Shown here piece after piece: positions 34,897 through 43,707 of a stretch of DNA of 64,000 bases. A program made the position numbers and the translations under genes. The notes beneath the pieces were generated by a model. The model saw only the letters and a list, made by a program, of their open reading frames with translations. It had not been told where the DNA came from and ran no database searches. The DNA comes from JABMQB01 sp963677475 (GTDB lineage: Bacteria; Bacteroidota; Bacteroidia; Bacteroidales; Prolixibacteraceae), in contig CAXXQD010000022.1 of assembly GCA_963677475.2 (NCBI GenBank), positions 310,001 through 374,000 of the forward strand, read 5' to 3'. Position 1 is the stretch's first letter. Each line of letters starts with the position of its first letter.

Positions 34897-35197
34897 ATTG
34901 GCAGTTTATTTAGTGGGCAAAATCAATTTCTTCAATAAAATTAGTGAAATTATCCAACCAAGTTAAGAAAAGTAACGTTAGAAATTCACAATAAGCTGTT
35001 AGCTTATATAGAAAGATTAAAATTAACAGATCAAAAAAGAGCGAAAAAGCACGATAACACTATCCAGTATAAACTTCTTAAACCCTTTATTTTAAAGGCT
35101 TTCATCCAATTCTCCGGCTAAAATCAGGAATTGCCCTATACCATAGGAATGCCCCAGCCCCTACTTTTGAAGTACCCTAATTGCAAAACATAAAAAG
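34897..35197. other. Divergent intergenic region between the kinase and the C10 protease
   Basis: 301 bases with no gene. On the plus strand TACTTTTG at 35162-35169 could be the -7 box for the protease and sits in a small palindrome (TACTT-TTG-AAGTA). Just upstream, GGAATTGCCC and GGAATGCCCC are near-copies (35127-35154) and may be binding sites. Nothing else stands out. Confidence 0.4.
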
Positions 35198-37768
35198 ATG
35201 GAAGCACAAAAAGCAAATATGGACAATGCTTTTTCCCATTTGAAGATTTATATTGGATTACTGTTTGTTTTATTTGGATTCACAGTTCAAGCACAAACAG
35301 TAGATGGAGAGAAAGCCATGGAGCTTGCAAATATATTTGTAAATTCCAGAATGAACAATGATAATACAGAGAAATCAATGCATAATTTGGAATTGGTTTC
35401 GTCTGCAAAATTTTCTTCAGGGCAGAATAACGAACTAAAATCTGTCATTGCTAAGAAAGCGTTTCATATCGTGAACGTTGGGAATAATGAAGGTTTTATT
35501 ATTATCGCCGGAGACAAAAGGTCAACACCTGTTTTAGGTTATTCAACAACTGGTAATTTTGATATTGATAATGTTCCTGAACAACTCAATGCATTGCTTG
35601 GTGCTTTTGAAGAAGAGATTTCAACAGTTGTGGCAAATGATTTGGAACAAAGTATTGCTCCAAACAAAGAATGGGAAAAATTTAGTGTAGTTAACGAAAA
35701 AAGCGCAACTAGCGGAAATGGTTTTACTTTGCTAAAAACAAAGTGGAACCAAAACAAATATTATAACGAAAAGTGCCCGGAAGATAGTAGGAGCAAGAGC
35801 ACATATAACGGCCATGTTCCGGCTGGTTGTGTCCCGGTTTCTTTGTCTCAGATAATGAAATTCTGGGAATGGCCAACAAGTGGTGAAAGTAACTTGTGTT
35901 ACACTCCATCCGGTTCCAATAATTATGGGGAACAATGTGCCGATTTTGAAAAAAACTATGCTTTCAACAGCATGCCAGAAGAGCTAAATTCAGCCAGCAC
36001 TGCAAATCAAAAAGATGTTGTCTCTCAATTAATTTATGACCTTGCAGTAGCTACTAAAACTACGTTTAACTATAACGGCTCTTCAGCATCCAGTTCCAGT
36101 GCCAAAAGGGCAATGATCAATAATTTTAACTACTCGCCAAAATCAGAATTGGTTTATAAAAGCCAGTACAGCGAAGAAGAATGGATAGCTTTATTGAAAG
36201 AACATTTAGACAATAATATCCCGATATATTATAGAGGTGATAATAATGGTGCCTTTGGACACGCATGGATTTGTGATGGCTACGACGATGAAAACCGTTT
36301 CCATTTTAACTGGGGTTGGGGAGGAACCTACGATGGTTTTTATGCACTTGATGCAGTTAAACCAGCCAGCAACTACAATTTAACATTTCATCAGGGTGCA
36401 ATAATCAATTTATTTCCCGACAACGAAGACTACACCATTGAAAATATGGAAGTTGGCAACAAAAATGTTACACCTGAAGAAACTCTTGAAGTAGGTTTTA
36501 CACAAGTTTATAAAGGATTTGACTATTCTGAATCACAAATAACTTTCTCTTATTATCTTTCTGTGGATGAAAAACCGAGCTCGAATGATGTGCTTTTAGG
36601 TGTTGAAAAAGTTGCCTTCTCCAAAGCAAAAAATTCGTTCGACAAAAAAGAAACATATACCATTCCGGCAAATACTGCATATGGTACATATTATTTAATT
36701 CTGGTTGCCGACAGTAAAAACGCTTGTAAAGAAAACAATGAAAACAATAATATTGCCCTAATAAAAATTTCTGTCTCAGAGCCAGTTAGTAACGATTTTC
36801 TTGTAGGAGATGCTTATATTGAAAGTGAAGAACTGCAATCAGGTGACCATGTTATATTGTCTTGCAAACAAATGTACGATGGAAATGCCGGCATCGAGGT
36901 TGGGGTAAAATCAGGTTATTATCTTTCAAGCGATGAGCAATTGGATGAAACAGACCTGTTGCTTGGGGAAGAATTATCTTCTTTATCCTTGAATAAAAAT
37001 TATGAAATTGAATCGTTAAAAGTCAAAATACCAACCGAAACGCCTGCAGGTAACTACTATGTATTATTTGTAACCGATCCTGCCAATGAATACGAAGAAA
37101 CAAAAGAAGATAATAATTTAAGCTCTTTTGAAATTACAGTTTCTGAATGTGGCGATTTTCTTGAACCAAATAATTCAAAAGATGAAGCTTCTTTTTTAGG
37201 TGATCTTTACACCTATATGAACGATAATTTGTGTGTCGGAAATGGCGATGAAGATTGGCTCCGTTTCGAGGCAAATTCAAATACTTTTTATTTGAAAATT
37301 GATAACCTTGAACAAGACTTGTCAGGAACTTACGGGTTGGATATTTCAGATGAAAACGGTGTGCTTTACATCGAAACATTTAAAACAAATAATAATACCG
37401 ATACAAGGATTTCATTATACGATAGCAAATTTAATTTAATTGCCAGCGATGATGACGGTGGTGACGATAAATTCTCAAAAATAGTCTTTAACTATCTTTT
37501 AGCAGGTCCTTTGAACGTATTTAATAATTCAGGATTAAACATTTATCCGAACCCAACCAGGGGAAAACTTACGATTGATACCAGCTTAAAAGAAATTTCT
37601 GAAGAAATAATTGTAACGATACTTGATGCAAGGGGTGCAATATTGAGACAAACTGATTTTAACTATTATGACGATGTTGATTTAAGCGATTTCCCTCGCG
37701 GGGAATATATTATTGCCTTAACATCCGACACTGGCCTCAGGCAATCAAAAAAAGTAATTAAAAACTAA
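35198..37768 (+). CDS. Secreted C10 (streptopain-type) cysteine protease with a type IX sorting domain
   Basis: 856 residues from the first ATG; a second ATG at 35219 fits the signal peptide (ends near VQAQT) equally well. A Spi/pro-domain (about 35-165) precedes the catalytic domain with Cys211 (PAGCVPVSLSQIMKFW) and the active His about 354 (GHAWICDGYDD) plus FNWGWGGTYDGF, as in streptopain and PrtT/interpain. Two CARDB-like domains follow (about 410-530, 535-650), then a domain resembling PPC-type (about 655-755), and the last 80 residues are a type A sorting signal (IYPNPTRGKLTID). It would be exported by the type IX system and remove host or environmental protein. It faces the kinase cluster. 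Terminator at 37840-37880. Confidence 0.92.
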   Translation: MEAQKANMDNAFSHLKIYIGLLFVLFGFTVQAQTVDGEKAMELANIFVNSRMNNDNTEKSMHNLELVSSAKFSSGQNNELKSVIAKKAFHIVNVGNNEGFIIIAGDKRSTPVLGYSTTGNFDIDNVPEQLNALLGAFEEEISTVVANDLEQSIAPNKEWEKFSVVNEKSATSGNGFTLLKTKWNQNKYYNEKCPEDSRSKSTYNGHVPAGCVPVSLSQIMKFWEWPTSGESNLCYTPSGSNNYGEQCADFEKNYAFNSMPEELNSASTANQKDVVSQLIYDLAVATKTTFNYNGSSASSSSAKRAMINNFNYSPKSELVYKSQYSEEEWIALLKEHLDNNIPIYYRGDNNGAFGHAWICDGYDDENRFHFNWGWGGTYDGFYALDAVKPASNYNLTFHQGAIINLFPDNEDYTIENMEVGNKNVTPEETLEVGFTQVYKGFDYSESQITFSYYLSVDEKPSSNDVLLGVEKVAFSKAKNSFDKKETYTIPANTAYGTYYLILVADSKNACKENNENNNIALIKISVSEPVSNDFLVGDAYIESEELQSGDHVILSCKQMYDGNAGIEVGVKSGYYLSSDEQLDETDLLLGEELSSLSLNKNYEIESLKVKIPTETPAGNYYVLFVTDPANEYEETKEDNNLSSFEITVSECGDFLEPNNSKDEASFLGDLYTYMNDNLCVGNGDEDWLRFEANSNTFYLKIDNLEQDLSGTYGLDISDENGVLYIETFKTNNNTDTRISLYDSKFNLIASDDDGGDDKFSKIVFNYLLAGPLNVFNNSGLNIYPNPTRGKLTIDTSLKEISEEIIVTILDARGAILRQTDFNYYDDVDLSDFPRGEYIIALTSDTGLRQSKKVIKN

Positions 37769-37839
37769 ACCATAAATCCACAAAATTAAGATAGTCCAAA
37801 TAGTTTTTTTTATGTTTTAAGATTACAAAAGTTAGGTAG

Positions 37840-37880
37840 AAAGAGTTGTGAAGCTTGTCTTTGCAACTCTTTTGTTTTTT
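37840..37880 (+). terminator. Terminator after the C10 protease
   Basis: AAAGAGTTG (37840-37848) pairs with CAACTCTTT (37864-37872) around a 15-base loop, then TGTTTTTT. It lies about 70 bases after the stop. Confidence 0.6.
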
Positions 37881-37957
37881 GGATACTTTGAAGGTTAATG
37901 CAATCGGGGATGTTTAGTAAAATTAAATAAGCATTTGTATTTCTTTTGGTTTGTGAA

Positions 37958-37987
37958 ACAAAAAAGCCACCCATTTCTGAGTGGCTT
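37958..37987 (-). terminator. Terminator of tRNA-Val
   Basis: AAGCCAC (37964-37970) and GTGGCTT (37981-37987) form the stem; on the minus strand it is followed by a T run. It starts 4 bases past the tRNA 3' end. Confidence 0.65.
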
Positions 37988-37990
37988 CTG

Positions 37991-38065
37991 TGGGAACTAC
38001 TGGATTCGAACCAGTGACCCCTTGGGTGTAAACCAAGTGCTCTGAACCAACTGAGCTAAGCTCCC
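37991..38065 (-). tRNA. tRNA-Val (anticodon TAC)
   Basis: 75 bases with a full cloverleaf on the minus strand: acceptor GGGAGCT paired with AGTTCCC (one G-U), D arm GCTCAGTTGGTTCAGAGC, anticodon stem CTTGG/CCAAG with loop TTTACAC (anticodon TAC), T arm CACTGG TTCGAAT CCAGT region. Discriminator A, no encoded CCA. Confidence 0.95.
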
Positions 38066-38161
38066 TAAATTATTATATTTGTTTCTGAACGTGCCCGTTT
38101 TCTCTAAGGCGATGCAAATATAAAACCATTTTTCAGTTCTGCAAAAATCTAAAGAAAAAAA

Positions 38162-39457
38162 CTACAAAATTTCTGCAACAATAAAAGTGCTGCCCCCAAC
38201 AAATACCAGATCATTACTGCTGGCATTCGCTATAGCAGTATCAAAAGCGGATTTTACGGTTGGGTATGACTTTCCTTGAAGTCCTGCTTTTTTTGCCTTC
38301 TCGGCGAGTACTTTTTCATCCATTGCACGCGGGATGGATGACTTCGTAAAATAGTAAATCGCATCTTGGGGCAATAATTTTAATATCGCTTCCGGATCTT
38401 TATCCCCAACTGTGCCAAAAACCATGTGCAGCTTTTTATAAGCTGTGTTCTTTATCTGTTCAACAATTGCCCGGATTCCATCTTCATTATGACCTGTGTC
38501 GCAAACCACCAACGGATTATTTCCCAGAATTTGCCAGCGCCCCAATAATCCGGTATTCCTGGAACAATTTGCCAAGCCCTCATAAATATGCTCATCCTTA
38601 ATTGCCCATTGCTGTTTTTGCAATAACTCAATCACTTTTAATACCGCTGGTACATTTTTGCGTTGGTAGGTTCCCAGTAAATCAAGTTTTAGATCTGGGA
38701 ACAGGATTCGATTTCCACTATTTACGTTCATGATCTGCTTGCCATCAATGCCAACCATTGAATAGTCAATTTGAATTTCATCATCCGCAAAAAATAACGG
38801 ACTTGATCCTAATGATGCTTTATCTTCAAATACTTTTTGAGTCTCTTTTTGTTTCTGCCCAATAACTACGGGGATATTTTTCTTTATGACCCCGGCTTTT
38901 TCGGCAGCTATTTCCTTCAGGGTATTTCCCAATAAATTAGTATGGTCAAGTCCGATATTGGTAATTACACTAATTTCAGGCGTGATTATATTTGTGGAGT
39001 CCAAACGCCCACCTAATCCAACTTCTATAATTGCTATATCAACATTTTGTTGTGCAAAATAATCAAAAGCCATTGCAACGGTCAATTCAAAAAAGGAGGG
39101 GCTGATCTTCCAAAGAGAATTATTTTTTACAAATTGATCAACCCAATTCACCACCATTTCTTCCGAAATCATTTGTCCATTGATCCGTATACGTTCCCTA
39201 AAATCTTTTAAATGTGGCGATGTATAAAGGCCTGTTTTATATCCAGCTTCTTGCATAATACTGGTCAACATATGTGACACAGAGCCTTTCCCATTGGTCC
39301 CTGCAACATGTATTGTTTTAAAATTCCGATGAGGATGTCCGTACCGCTCATCCAATTCAAGGGTATTTTGAAGCGTATTTTTATAGGCTGCCGGTCCTGT
39401 TCGTTGGAACATCGGCAATTTCTCAATCAAATAATCCAAGGTTTCCTGATAGGTCAT
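38162..39457 (-). CDS. folC: Bifunctional folylpolyglutamate / dihydrofolate synthase
   Basis: 431 residues from the ATG at 39457, which begins MTYQETLDYLIEKLPMFQR like family members; an ATG 21 bases upstream (39478) is possible. It is a Mur-ligase-type ATPase: P loop HVAGTNGKGSVSHM, YTSPHLKDFRERI, VEVGLGGRLDSTN, the central TNIGLDHTNLLGNTLKEIAAEKAGVIK and the C-terminal DTGHNEDGI. It adds glutamate to dihydropteroate and folates. Its promoter overlaps the start codon of the divergent PhoH-type gene. No other folate gene is near. Confidence 0.93.
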   Translation of the reverse strand: MTYQETLDYLIEKLPMFQRTGPAAYKNTLQNTLELDERYGHPHRNFKTIHVAGTNGKGSVSHMLTSIMQEAGYKTGLYTSPHLKDFRERIRINGQMISEEMVVNWVDQFVKNNSLWKISPSFFELTVAMAFDYFAQQNVDIAIIEVGLGGRLDSTNIITPEISVITNIGLDHTNLLGNTLKEIAAEKAGVIKKNIPVVIGQKQKETQKVFEDKASLGSSPLFFADDEIQIDYSMVGIDGKQIMNVNSGNRILFPDLKLDLLGTYQRKNVPAVLKVIELLQKQQWAIKDEHIYEGLANCSRNTGLLGRWQILGNNPLVVCDTGHNEDGIRAIVEQIKNTAYKKLHMVFGTVGDKDPEAILKLLPQDAIYYFTKSSIPRAMDEKVLAEKAKKAGLQGKSYPTVKSAFDTAIANASSNDLVFVGGSTFIVAEIL

Positions 39458-39541
39458 CTCAATAAACTTATTAACCATTGCAAGTTTATTAAATTAGATG
39501 AAACCTCCTCCCAACTGCCGTGTTTTTTTCTACATTTAAAC

Positions 39542-39571
39542 CAAATATAACTCCGATTAGATGATGGCAAA
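39542..39571 (-). promoter_or_regulatory. Promoter of folC overlapping the start of the PIN-PhoH gene
   Basis: On the minus strand TTTG (39571-39568), 18 bases, TATATTTG (39549-39542): an exact match to the Bacteroidota consensus. The -33 element lies inside the first codons of the divergent gene, so transcription of the two may interfere. Confidence 0.65.
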
Positions 39572-40898
39572 GGCAAAGAAAAATTCGAAGATTTTCGTTT
39601 TAGACACCAACGTAATTTTACACGACCACACTTGTATTTATCAATTTGAAGACAATGATGTAATCCTTCCGATTACCGTTCTTGAAGAGCTTGACAAGTT
39701 TAAGCGTGGAAATGAGTTAATTAATTTTCAGGCACGGGAATTTGTGCGTAAGCTGGATGAAATAGTTGGCGACGAACTTTTTAACGGGGGAAAATCTTTA
39801 GGCACGGGAAAAGGGAAATTAAAAATTGAAACCGGCAAACCACCATCCGATGAAATACTTGGGTCATTTTATGAAGACATACCCGACCATAGGATTCTTG
39901 CCATAACCGATTTTATTGCCAAATCATATCCGGAGAGGAAAACCGTACTGGTCAGTAAAGACATTAACCTTCGGATGAAGGCAAAATCGGTTGGCATCCA
40001 ATCGGAAGATTATAAAACGGATATTGTTACCGATCAAAAAGTATTGGATAAATCCGTTACTACATTTGAAAATACTTCCGACATAATTATTGATAAACTT
40101 TATGAAACAGGTTCATTTAACCCGGAAGAAGAAAAGTGGGATTACGAACCGGAAGCAAATGAGTGTTTTATAATGAAAGGCACCAAATCAAGTGTTCTGG
40201 CAAAATACGATGCTTCCACCAAAAGGGTTTTCAGGGTCGAGAAAAAAACCGCTTATGGAATTAAACCAAGAAATGCAGAACAAACATTTAGTTTGAACAT
40301 GCTTATGAACCCTGAGATCCAATTAATTGCCCTTACAGGGAAGGCCGGAACAGGAAAAACACTTTTGGCACTCGCCACTGCAATTGAATTGCATAAAAGC
40401 TTTGACCAAATTTTGCTGGCAAGGCCAATTGTTGCGCTGAGCAACCGTGACCTGGGATTCCTTCCGGGCGATGCTTCCGATAAAATCAGCCCTTACATGC
40501 AACCATTGTTCGATAACCTTTCGGTAATCAAACATAATTTCAACCCAAGAAGCACTGAATATCAAAGAATTGAAGAACTACAAAAAGAAGAAAAATTGGT
40601 TATTACACCATTGGCATATATTCGCGGACGTAGTTTGTCAAATTCATATTTTATAATTGATGAGGCACAAAACCTTACGCCACACGAAATAAAAACTATT
40701 ATTACAAGGGCTGGCGAAGGCACCAAAATGATTTTCACTGGAGATATGCAACAAATTGATTCACCATATCTCGACATTAAATCAAATGGTTTGGCTTACC
40801 TGATTGACCGGATGAAAAACCAGGATTTATTTGCCCATATCAACCTTGTAAAAGGTGAAAGAAGCTACCTTGCCGAGCTTGCAAGTAATTTGTTGTAA
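39561..40898 (+). CDS. PIN domain - PhoH-family ATPase
   Basis: 445 residues. Residues 1-150 are a PIN RNase domain (FVLDTNVILHD with two acidic residues, TVLVSKDINLRMKA). From about residue 250 comes the PhoH ATPase: Walker A GKAGTGKT, arginine-rich RPIVALSNRDLGFLPGD and Walker B YFIIDEAQNL, then the sensor FTGDMQQIDSPYL. The pair PIN plus PhoH is thought to be an ATP-driven RNA helicase/RNase. A TACATTTA box at 39531-39538 (one change from consensus) may start its transcription. Confidence 0.93.
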   Translation: MMAKAKKNSKIFVLDTNVILHDHTCIYQFEDNDVILPITVLEELDKFKRGNELINFQAREFVRKLDEIVGDELFNGGKSLGTGKGKLKIETGKPPSDEILGSFYEDIPDHRILAITDFIAKSYPERKTVLVSKDINLRMKAKSVGIQSEDYKTDIVTDQKVLDKSVTTFENTSDIIIDKLYETGSFNPEEEKWDYEPEANECFIMKGTKSSVLAKYDASTKRVFRVEKKTAYGIKPRNAEQTFSLNMLMNPEIQLIALTGKAGTGKTLLALATAIELHKSFDQILLARPIVALSNRDLGFLPGDASDKISPYMQPLFDNLSVIKHNFNPRSTEYQRIEELQKEEKLVITPLAYIRGRSLSNSYFIIDEAQNLTPHEIKTIITRAGEGTKMIFTGDMQQIDSPYLDIKSNGLAYLIDRMKNQDLFAHINLVKGERSYLAELASNLL

Positions 40899-40968
40899 TA
40901 TAATTCCGAAACTACAAAATAGTTGGTTATTTGTCTTTGCATTGTTTTTTGTAAAAGACCAATTGCTC

Positions 40969-41000
40969 TTTAATTATTCAAAAGCTTTTTTCTACCTTTG
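40969..41000 (+). promoter_or_regulatory. Promoter of mtaB
   Basis: TTTA (40969-40972), 20 bases, then TACCTTTG (40993-41000) match the Bacteroidota consensus closely, 23 bases before the ATG at 41024. Confidence 0.65.
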
Positions 41001-41023
41001 CAAACCATTTGAAATGAGAGGAA

Positions 41024-42325
41024 ATGAATTACCAGGGGAAGAAAGCTGCATTCTATACACTAGGTTGCAAATTAAATTTTTCGGAAACATCAACCATTGC
41101 AAAATCGTTTGAGGAAGTTGGTTTCGAGAAAGTCGATTTTAAAGAAAATGCCGATGTGTATGTGATTAATACTTGTTCGGTTACCAACCAGGGAGATAAA
41201 AGTAGCAGAAACATAATAAGGCAGGCTGCAAAGAAAAATCCCAATGCCATGGTTATTGTGGTTGGTTGTTATGCACAGCTTAAACCAGATGAAATTGGAC
41301 ATATTGATGGTGTTGATATGGTTTTGGGCACTCAGGAAAAATTTCATATTCCTGCCTGGCTTGGCGATTTGTCAAAAAAGGGAACCACCGAAATCCACAC
41401 CACCCGTTTAAAGGATATTAAAAGTTACCACAAATCATTTTCATGGGGCGACCGTACCCGAAGTTTTTTGAAAATCCAGGATGGTTGCGATTATTACTGC
41501 TCATTCTGTACGATCCCGCATGCCAGGGGAAAAAGCAGGAACGATTCCATACAAAACACGGTTGCCGAAGCTATAAAAGTAGTCGAAAAAGGTTTCAAAG
41601 AGATCATACTTACCGGGGTAAATATTGGCGATTTCGGCAAATCAACCAACGAGAATTTTTATGATTTGCTGGTGGAGTTGGAAAAAGTGGAAGGCTTAAA
41701 AAGGTTGCGTATTAGTTCGGTTGAACCAAATTTATTAAAAGACGAGATTATTGAATTGGTAGCCAATTCAAAGGTGCTTATGCCCCATTTTCACATTCCC
41801 CTGCAATCGGGTTCTGATGAAATTTTATCATTAATGAAACGGAAGTACTCAACAGCTTTGTTTGCTTCACGAATCCATAAAATAAAAGAATTAATACCCC
41901 ATGCCTTTATTGGGGTGGATGTGATTGCTGGAACAAATGGGGAAACCGAAAAGCTTTTTCAGGAATCGTACGACTTTATAAACAGCCTTGAAGTATCCCA
42001 ACTGCATGCATTTCCCTATTCTGAACGAAGCGGCACACAGGCTTTAAAAATACCGTGGAAAGTTAATGTGGAAGACCGAAAAAGAAGAACACAAATGTAT
42101 ATTAACCTTTCGGAGAAAAAACTCAGGGCACATTATAACCAACACCTTGGCGGAAATGCCATTGCCCTTTTCGAAGGACAGGAAGATAAAAGTAAAACCC
42201 TTGGGTTCACCGAAAATTACATCCGAGTAGAAACGGCTTACAATGCTGATTTTGTAAATCAACTGGTACATGTAAATTTAAAGCGTCTTCTTCCAAATGG
42301 CCATGTTGAAATTGACCTTGTTTAA
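41024..42325 (+). CDS. mtaB: tRNA threonylcarbamoyladenosine methylthiotransferase
   Basis: 433 residues. The N-terminal UPF0004 domain binds an auxiliary cluster with Cys in YTLGCKLN, INTCSVT and VVGCYAQ. The radical-SAM motif is DYYCSFCTIPHARG (CxxxCxxC with the Cys in DGCDYY). A short TRAM-like C-terminal domain follows from about residue 370. The enzyme adds a methylthio group to t6A37 in tRNAs decoding ANN codons. MtaB is preferred over MiaB and RimO because of the GCKLN start and the FHIPLQSGSDEILSLMKRKY form; this is family-based. The next gene has its own promoter inside the end of this one. Confidence 0.9.
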   Translation: MNYQGKKAAFYTLGCKLNFSETSTIAKSFEEVGFEKVDFKENADVYVINTCSVTNQGDKSSRNIIRQAAKKNPNAMVIVVGCYAQLKPDEIGHIDGVDMVLGTQEKFHIPAWLGDLSKKGTTEIHTTRLKDIKSYHKSFSWGDRTRSFLKIQDGCDYYCSFCTIPHARGKSRNDSIQNTVAEAIKVVEKGFKEIILTGVNIGDFGKSTNENFYDLLVELEKVEGLKRLRISSVEPNLLKDEIIELVANSKVLMPHFHIPLQSGSDEILSLMKRKYSTALFASRIHKIKELIPHAFIGVDVIAGTNGETEKLFQESYDFINSLEVSQLHAFPYSERSGTQALKIPWKVNVEDRKRRTQMYINLSEKKLRAHYNQHLGGNAIALFEGQEDKSKTLGFTENYIRVETAYNADFVNQLVHVNLKRLLPNGHVEIDLV

Positions 42326-42343
42326 GAAAACATCCTAACTTTG
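42312..42343 (+). promoter_or_regulatory. Promoter of the inositol monophosphatase gene
   Basis: TTGA (42312-42315), 20 bases, TAACTTTG (42336-42343), starting inside the last codons of mtaB and ending 23 bases before the ATG at 42367. Confidence 0.55.
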
Positions 42344-42366
42344 CAATTCCTACTAAAATTAACCCA

Positions 42367-43161
42367 ATGGATTATAAATTTATTTGTGAAGAAGTTCAAA
42401 AAATAGCTAAAGAAGTCGGTGCTTTTATTGAGGATGAAATCAACAAACTTTCAGATCAGGATGTGGAAACAAAAAGTAAAGCCAGCCTGGTTACCTATGT
42501 GGATAAAACAGCCGAACAAAATATAGTGCATGCCCTTAAGAAGCTTATTCCCGATGCAGGATTTATTACTGAAGAAGGAACAGCATCACATTCCGGCGAA
42601 AAATACAAATGGGTGATCGATCCTTTAGACGGAACCACCAATTACATTCACAGGGTACCGATGTATTCGGTTAGCATAGCCTTAATGGAAGGAAATGAAA
42701 TTGTTGTAGGGATTGTTTATGATATTCATGGCGATGAAATGTTCTATTCCTGGAAGGGTGGCGCAGCTTTTCTAAACGGAACAGAAATTAAAACGGCAAC
42801 GAATTCTGAGCATGAAAACGCATTGATTGCAACCGGATTTCCTTATTACGATTTTGAAGTTATCGATGCTTATTTGAAAGTGCTTAAGTTTTTTATGATG
42901 AGCACCAGGGGATTACGAAGAATGGGCTCGGCAGCAATCGATTTAGCATATGTTGCTGCCGGAAGGTTCGATGGTTTTTATGAACATGCATTAAATCCTT
43001 GGGATGTTGCAGCCGGGGTATTCCTGGTTCAACAAGCCGGCGGAAAAGTAACTGATTTTAATGGCGGAGAGAATTATATGTTTGGAAGGCAACTTGTTGC
43101 GGCAGGAAACAGTTATTTTTCAAGTTTTTTCGCAGAAGTGAACAAACACCTTGGGAAATAA
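42367..43161 (+). CDS. suhB: Inositol monophosphatase family protein
   Basis: 264 residues. The metal-binding motifs are EEG (FITEEGT), DPLDGTTNY (about residues 84-92) and the C-terminal WDVAAGVFLVQQAGG. The family hydrolyses myo-inositol phosphate and related sugar phosphates; in bacteria SuhB also takes part in rRNA transcription. Substrate not certain. The symbol is used in the broad family sense. It is followed after 64 bases by a gene of unknown function. Confidence 0.85.
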   Translation: MDYKFICEEVQKIAKEVGAFIEDEINKLSDQDVETKSKASLVTYVDKTAEQNIVHALKKLIPDAGFITEEGTASHSGEKYKWVIDPLDGTTNYIHRVPMYSVSIALMEGNEIVVGIVYDIHGDEMFYSWKGGAAFLNGTEIKTATNSEHENALIATGFPYYDFEVIDAYLKVLKFFMMSTRGLRRMGSAAIDLAYVAAGRFDGFYEHALNPWDVAAGVFLVQQAGGKVTDFNGGENYMFGRQLVAAGNSYFSSFFAEVNKHLGK

Positions 43162-43225
43162 CATGAGTTTAGTTCTTGCAACATCAGCAAAGAACACGTA
43201 AATTGCACCTATAATTAACATTGGC

Positions 43226-43696
43226 ATGGCTCAAAAAGAGATCTTTTTACTAAAGAACCAAATCGAAAAGTTAAAGGATAAAAACTTTGACCTCGAAGCC
43301 TGGAAACAGCAAAGCCTGATTTTCACTGAACGGATTTTTGGCAAAGACAGCAGCAAGGTAAAAATGATCAAAGATTTGCATTACGATTATTCCAGTTGGA
43401 ACCTGAGGGATGTTTCGGGGGCAGGTAAATCGAAAGACCCGGTAAAAATGCAAGCTGCTGAAATTTTAGAAGCTGCCATTCTTGAACTGGAACAGCTTGG
43501 CTTGCCACAAGAGCAGAAAACAAACGAAAAATTATGGGAGCTGTTAAACGATGAACTTACCGGCAAACAAATAAAAGATATTGAACAACTTTTAAAATCT
43601 GAGAATACCGACAAACAAGAGAAAGTTGTAGAAGTACTCTCCAACCTTAAAAATGAAAATTTAGTTTCCATCCTGAGCCAATTGTTGCTTTCTTAA
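43226..43696 (+). CDS. Unrecognised 156-residue helical protein
   Basis: No family recognised. The N-terminal 90 residues (LKNQIEKLKDKNFDLEAWKQQS then FTERIFGKDSSKVKMIKDLHYDY) resemble a short domain that in many bacteria precedes other domains, with a W-K and an I-F-G-x-x-S motif; that likeness is from memory and weak. The rest is charged and helical, ending in a small hydrophobic helix (LVSILSQLLLS). There is no signal peptide. It lies 64 bases after suhB and 11 before a GT2 gene, on the same strand. Confidence 0.75.
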   Translation: MAQKEIFLLKNQIEKLKDKNFDLEAWKQQSLIFTERIFGKDSSKVKMIKDLHYDYSSWNLRDVSGAGKSKDPVKMQAAEILEAAILELEQLGLPQEQKTNEKLWELLNDELTGKQIKDIEQLLKSENTDKQEKVVEVLSNLKNENLVSILSQLLLS

Positions 43697-43707
43697 AACC
43701 TCAATGA

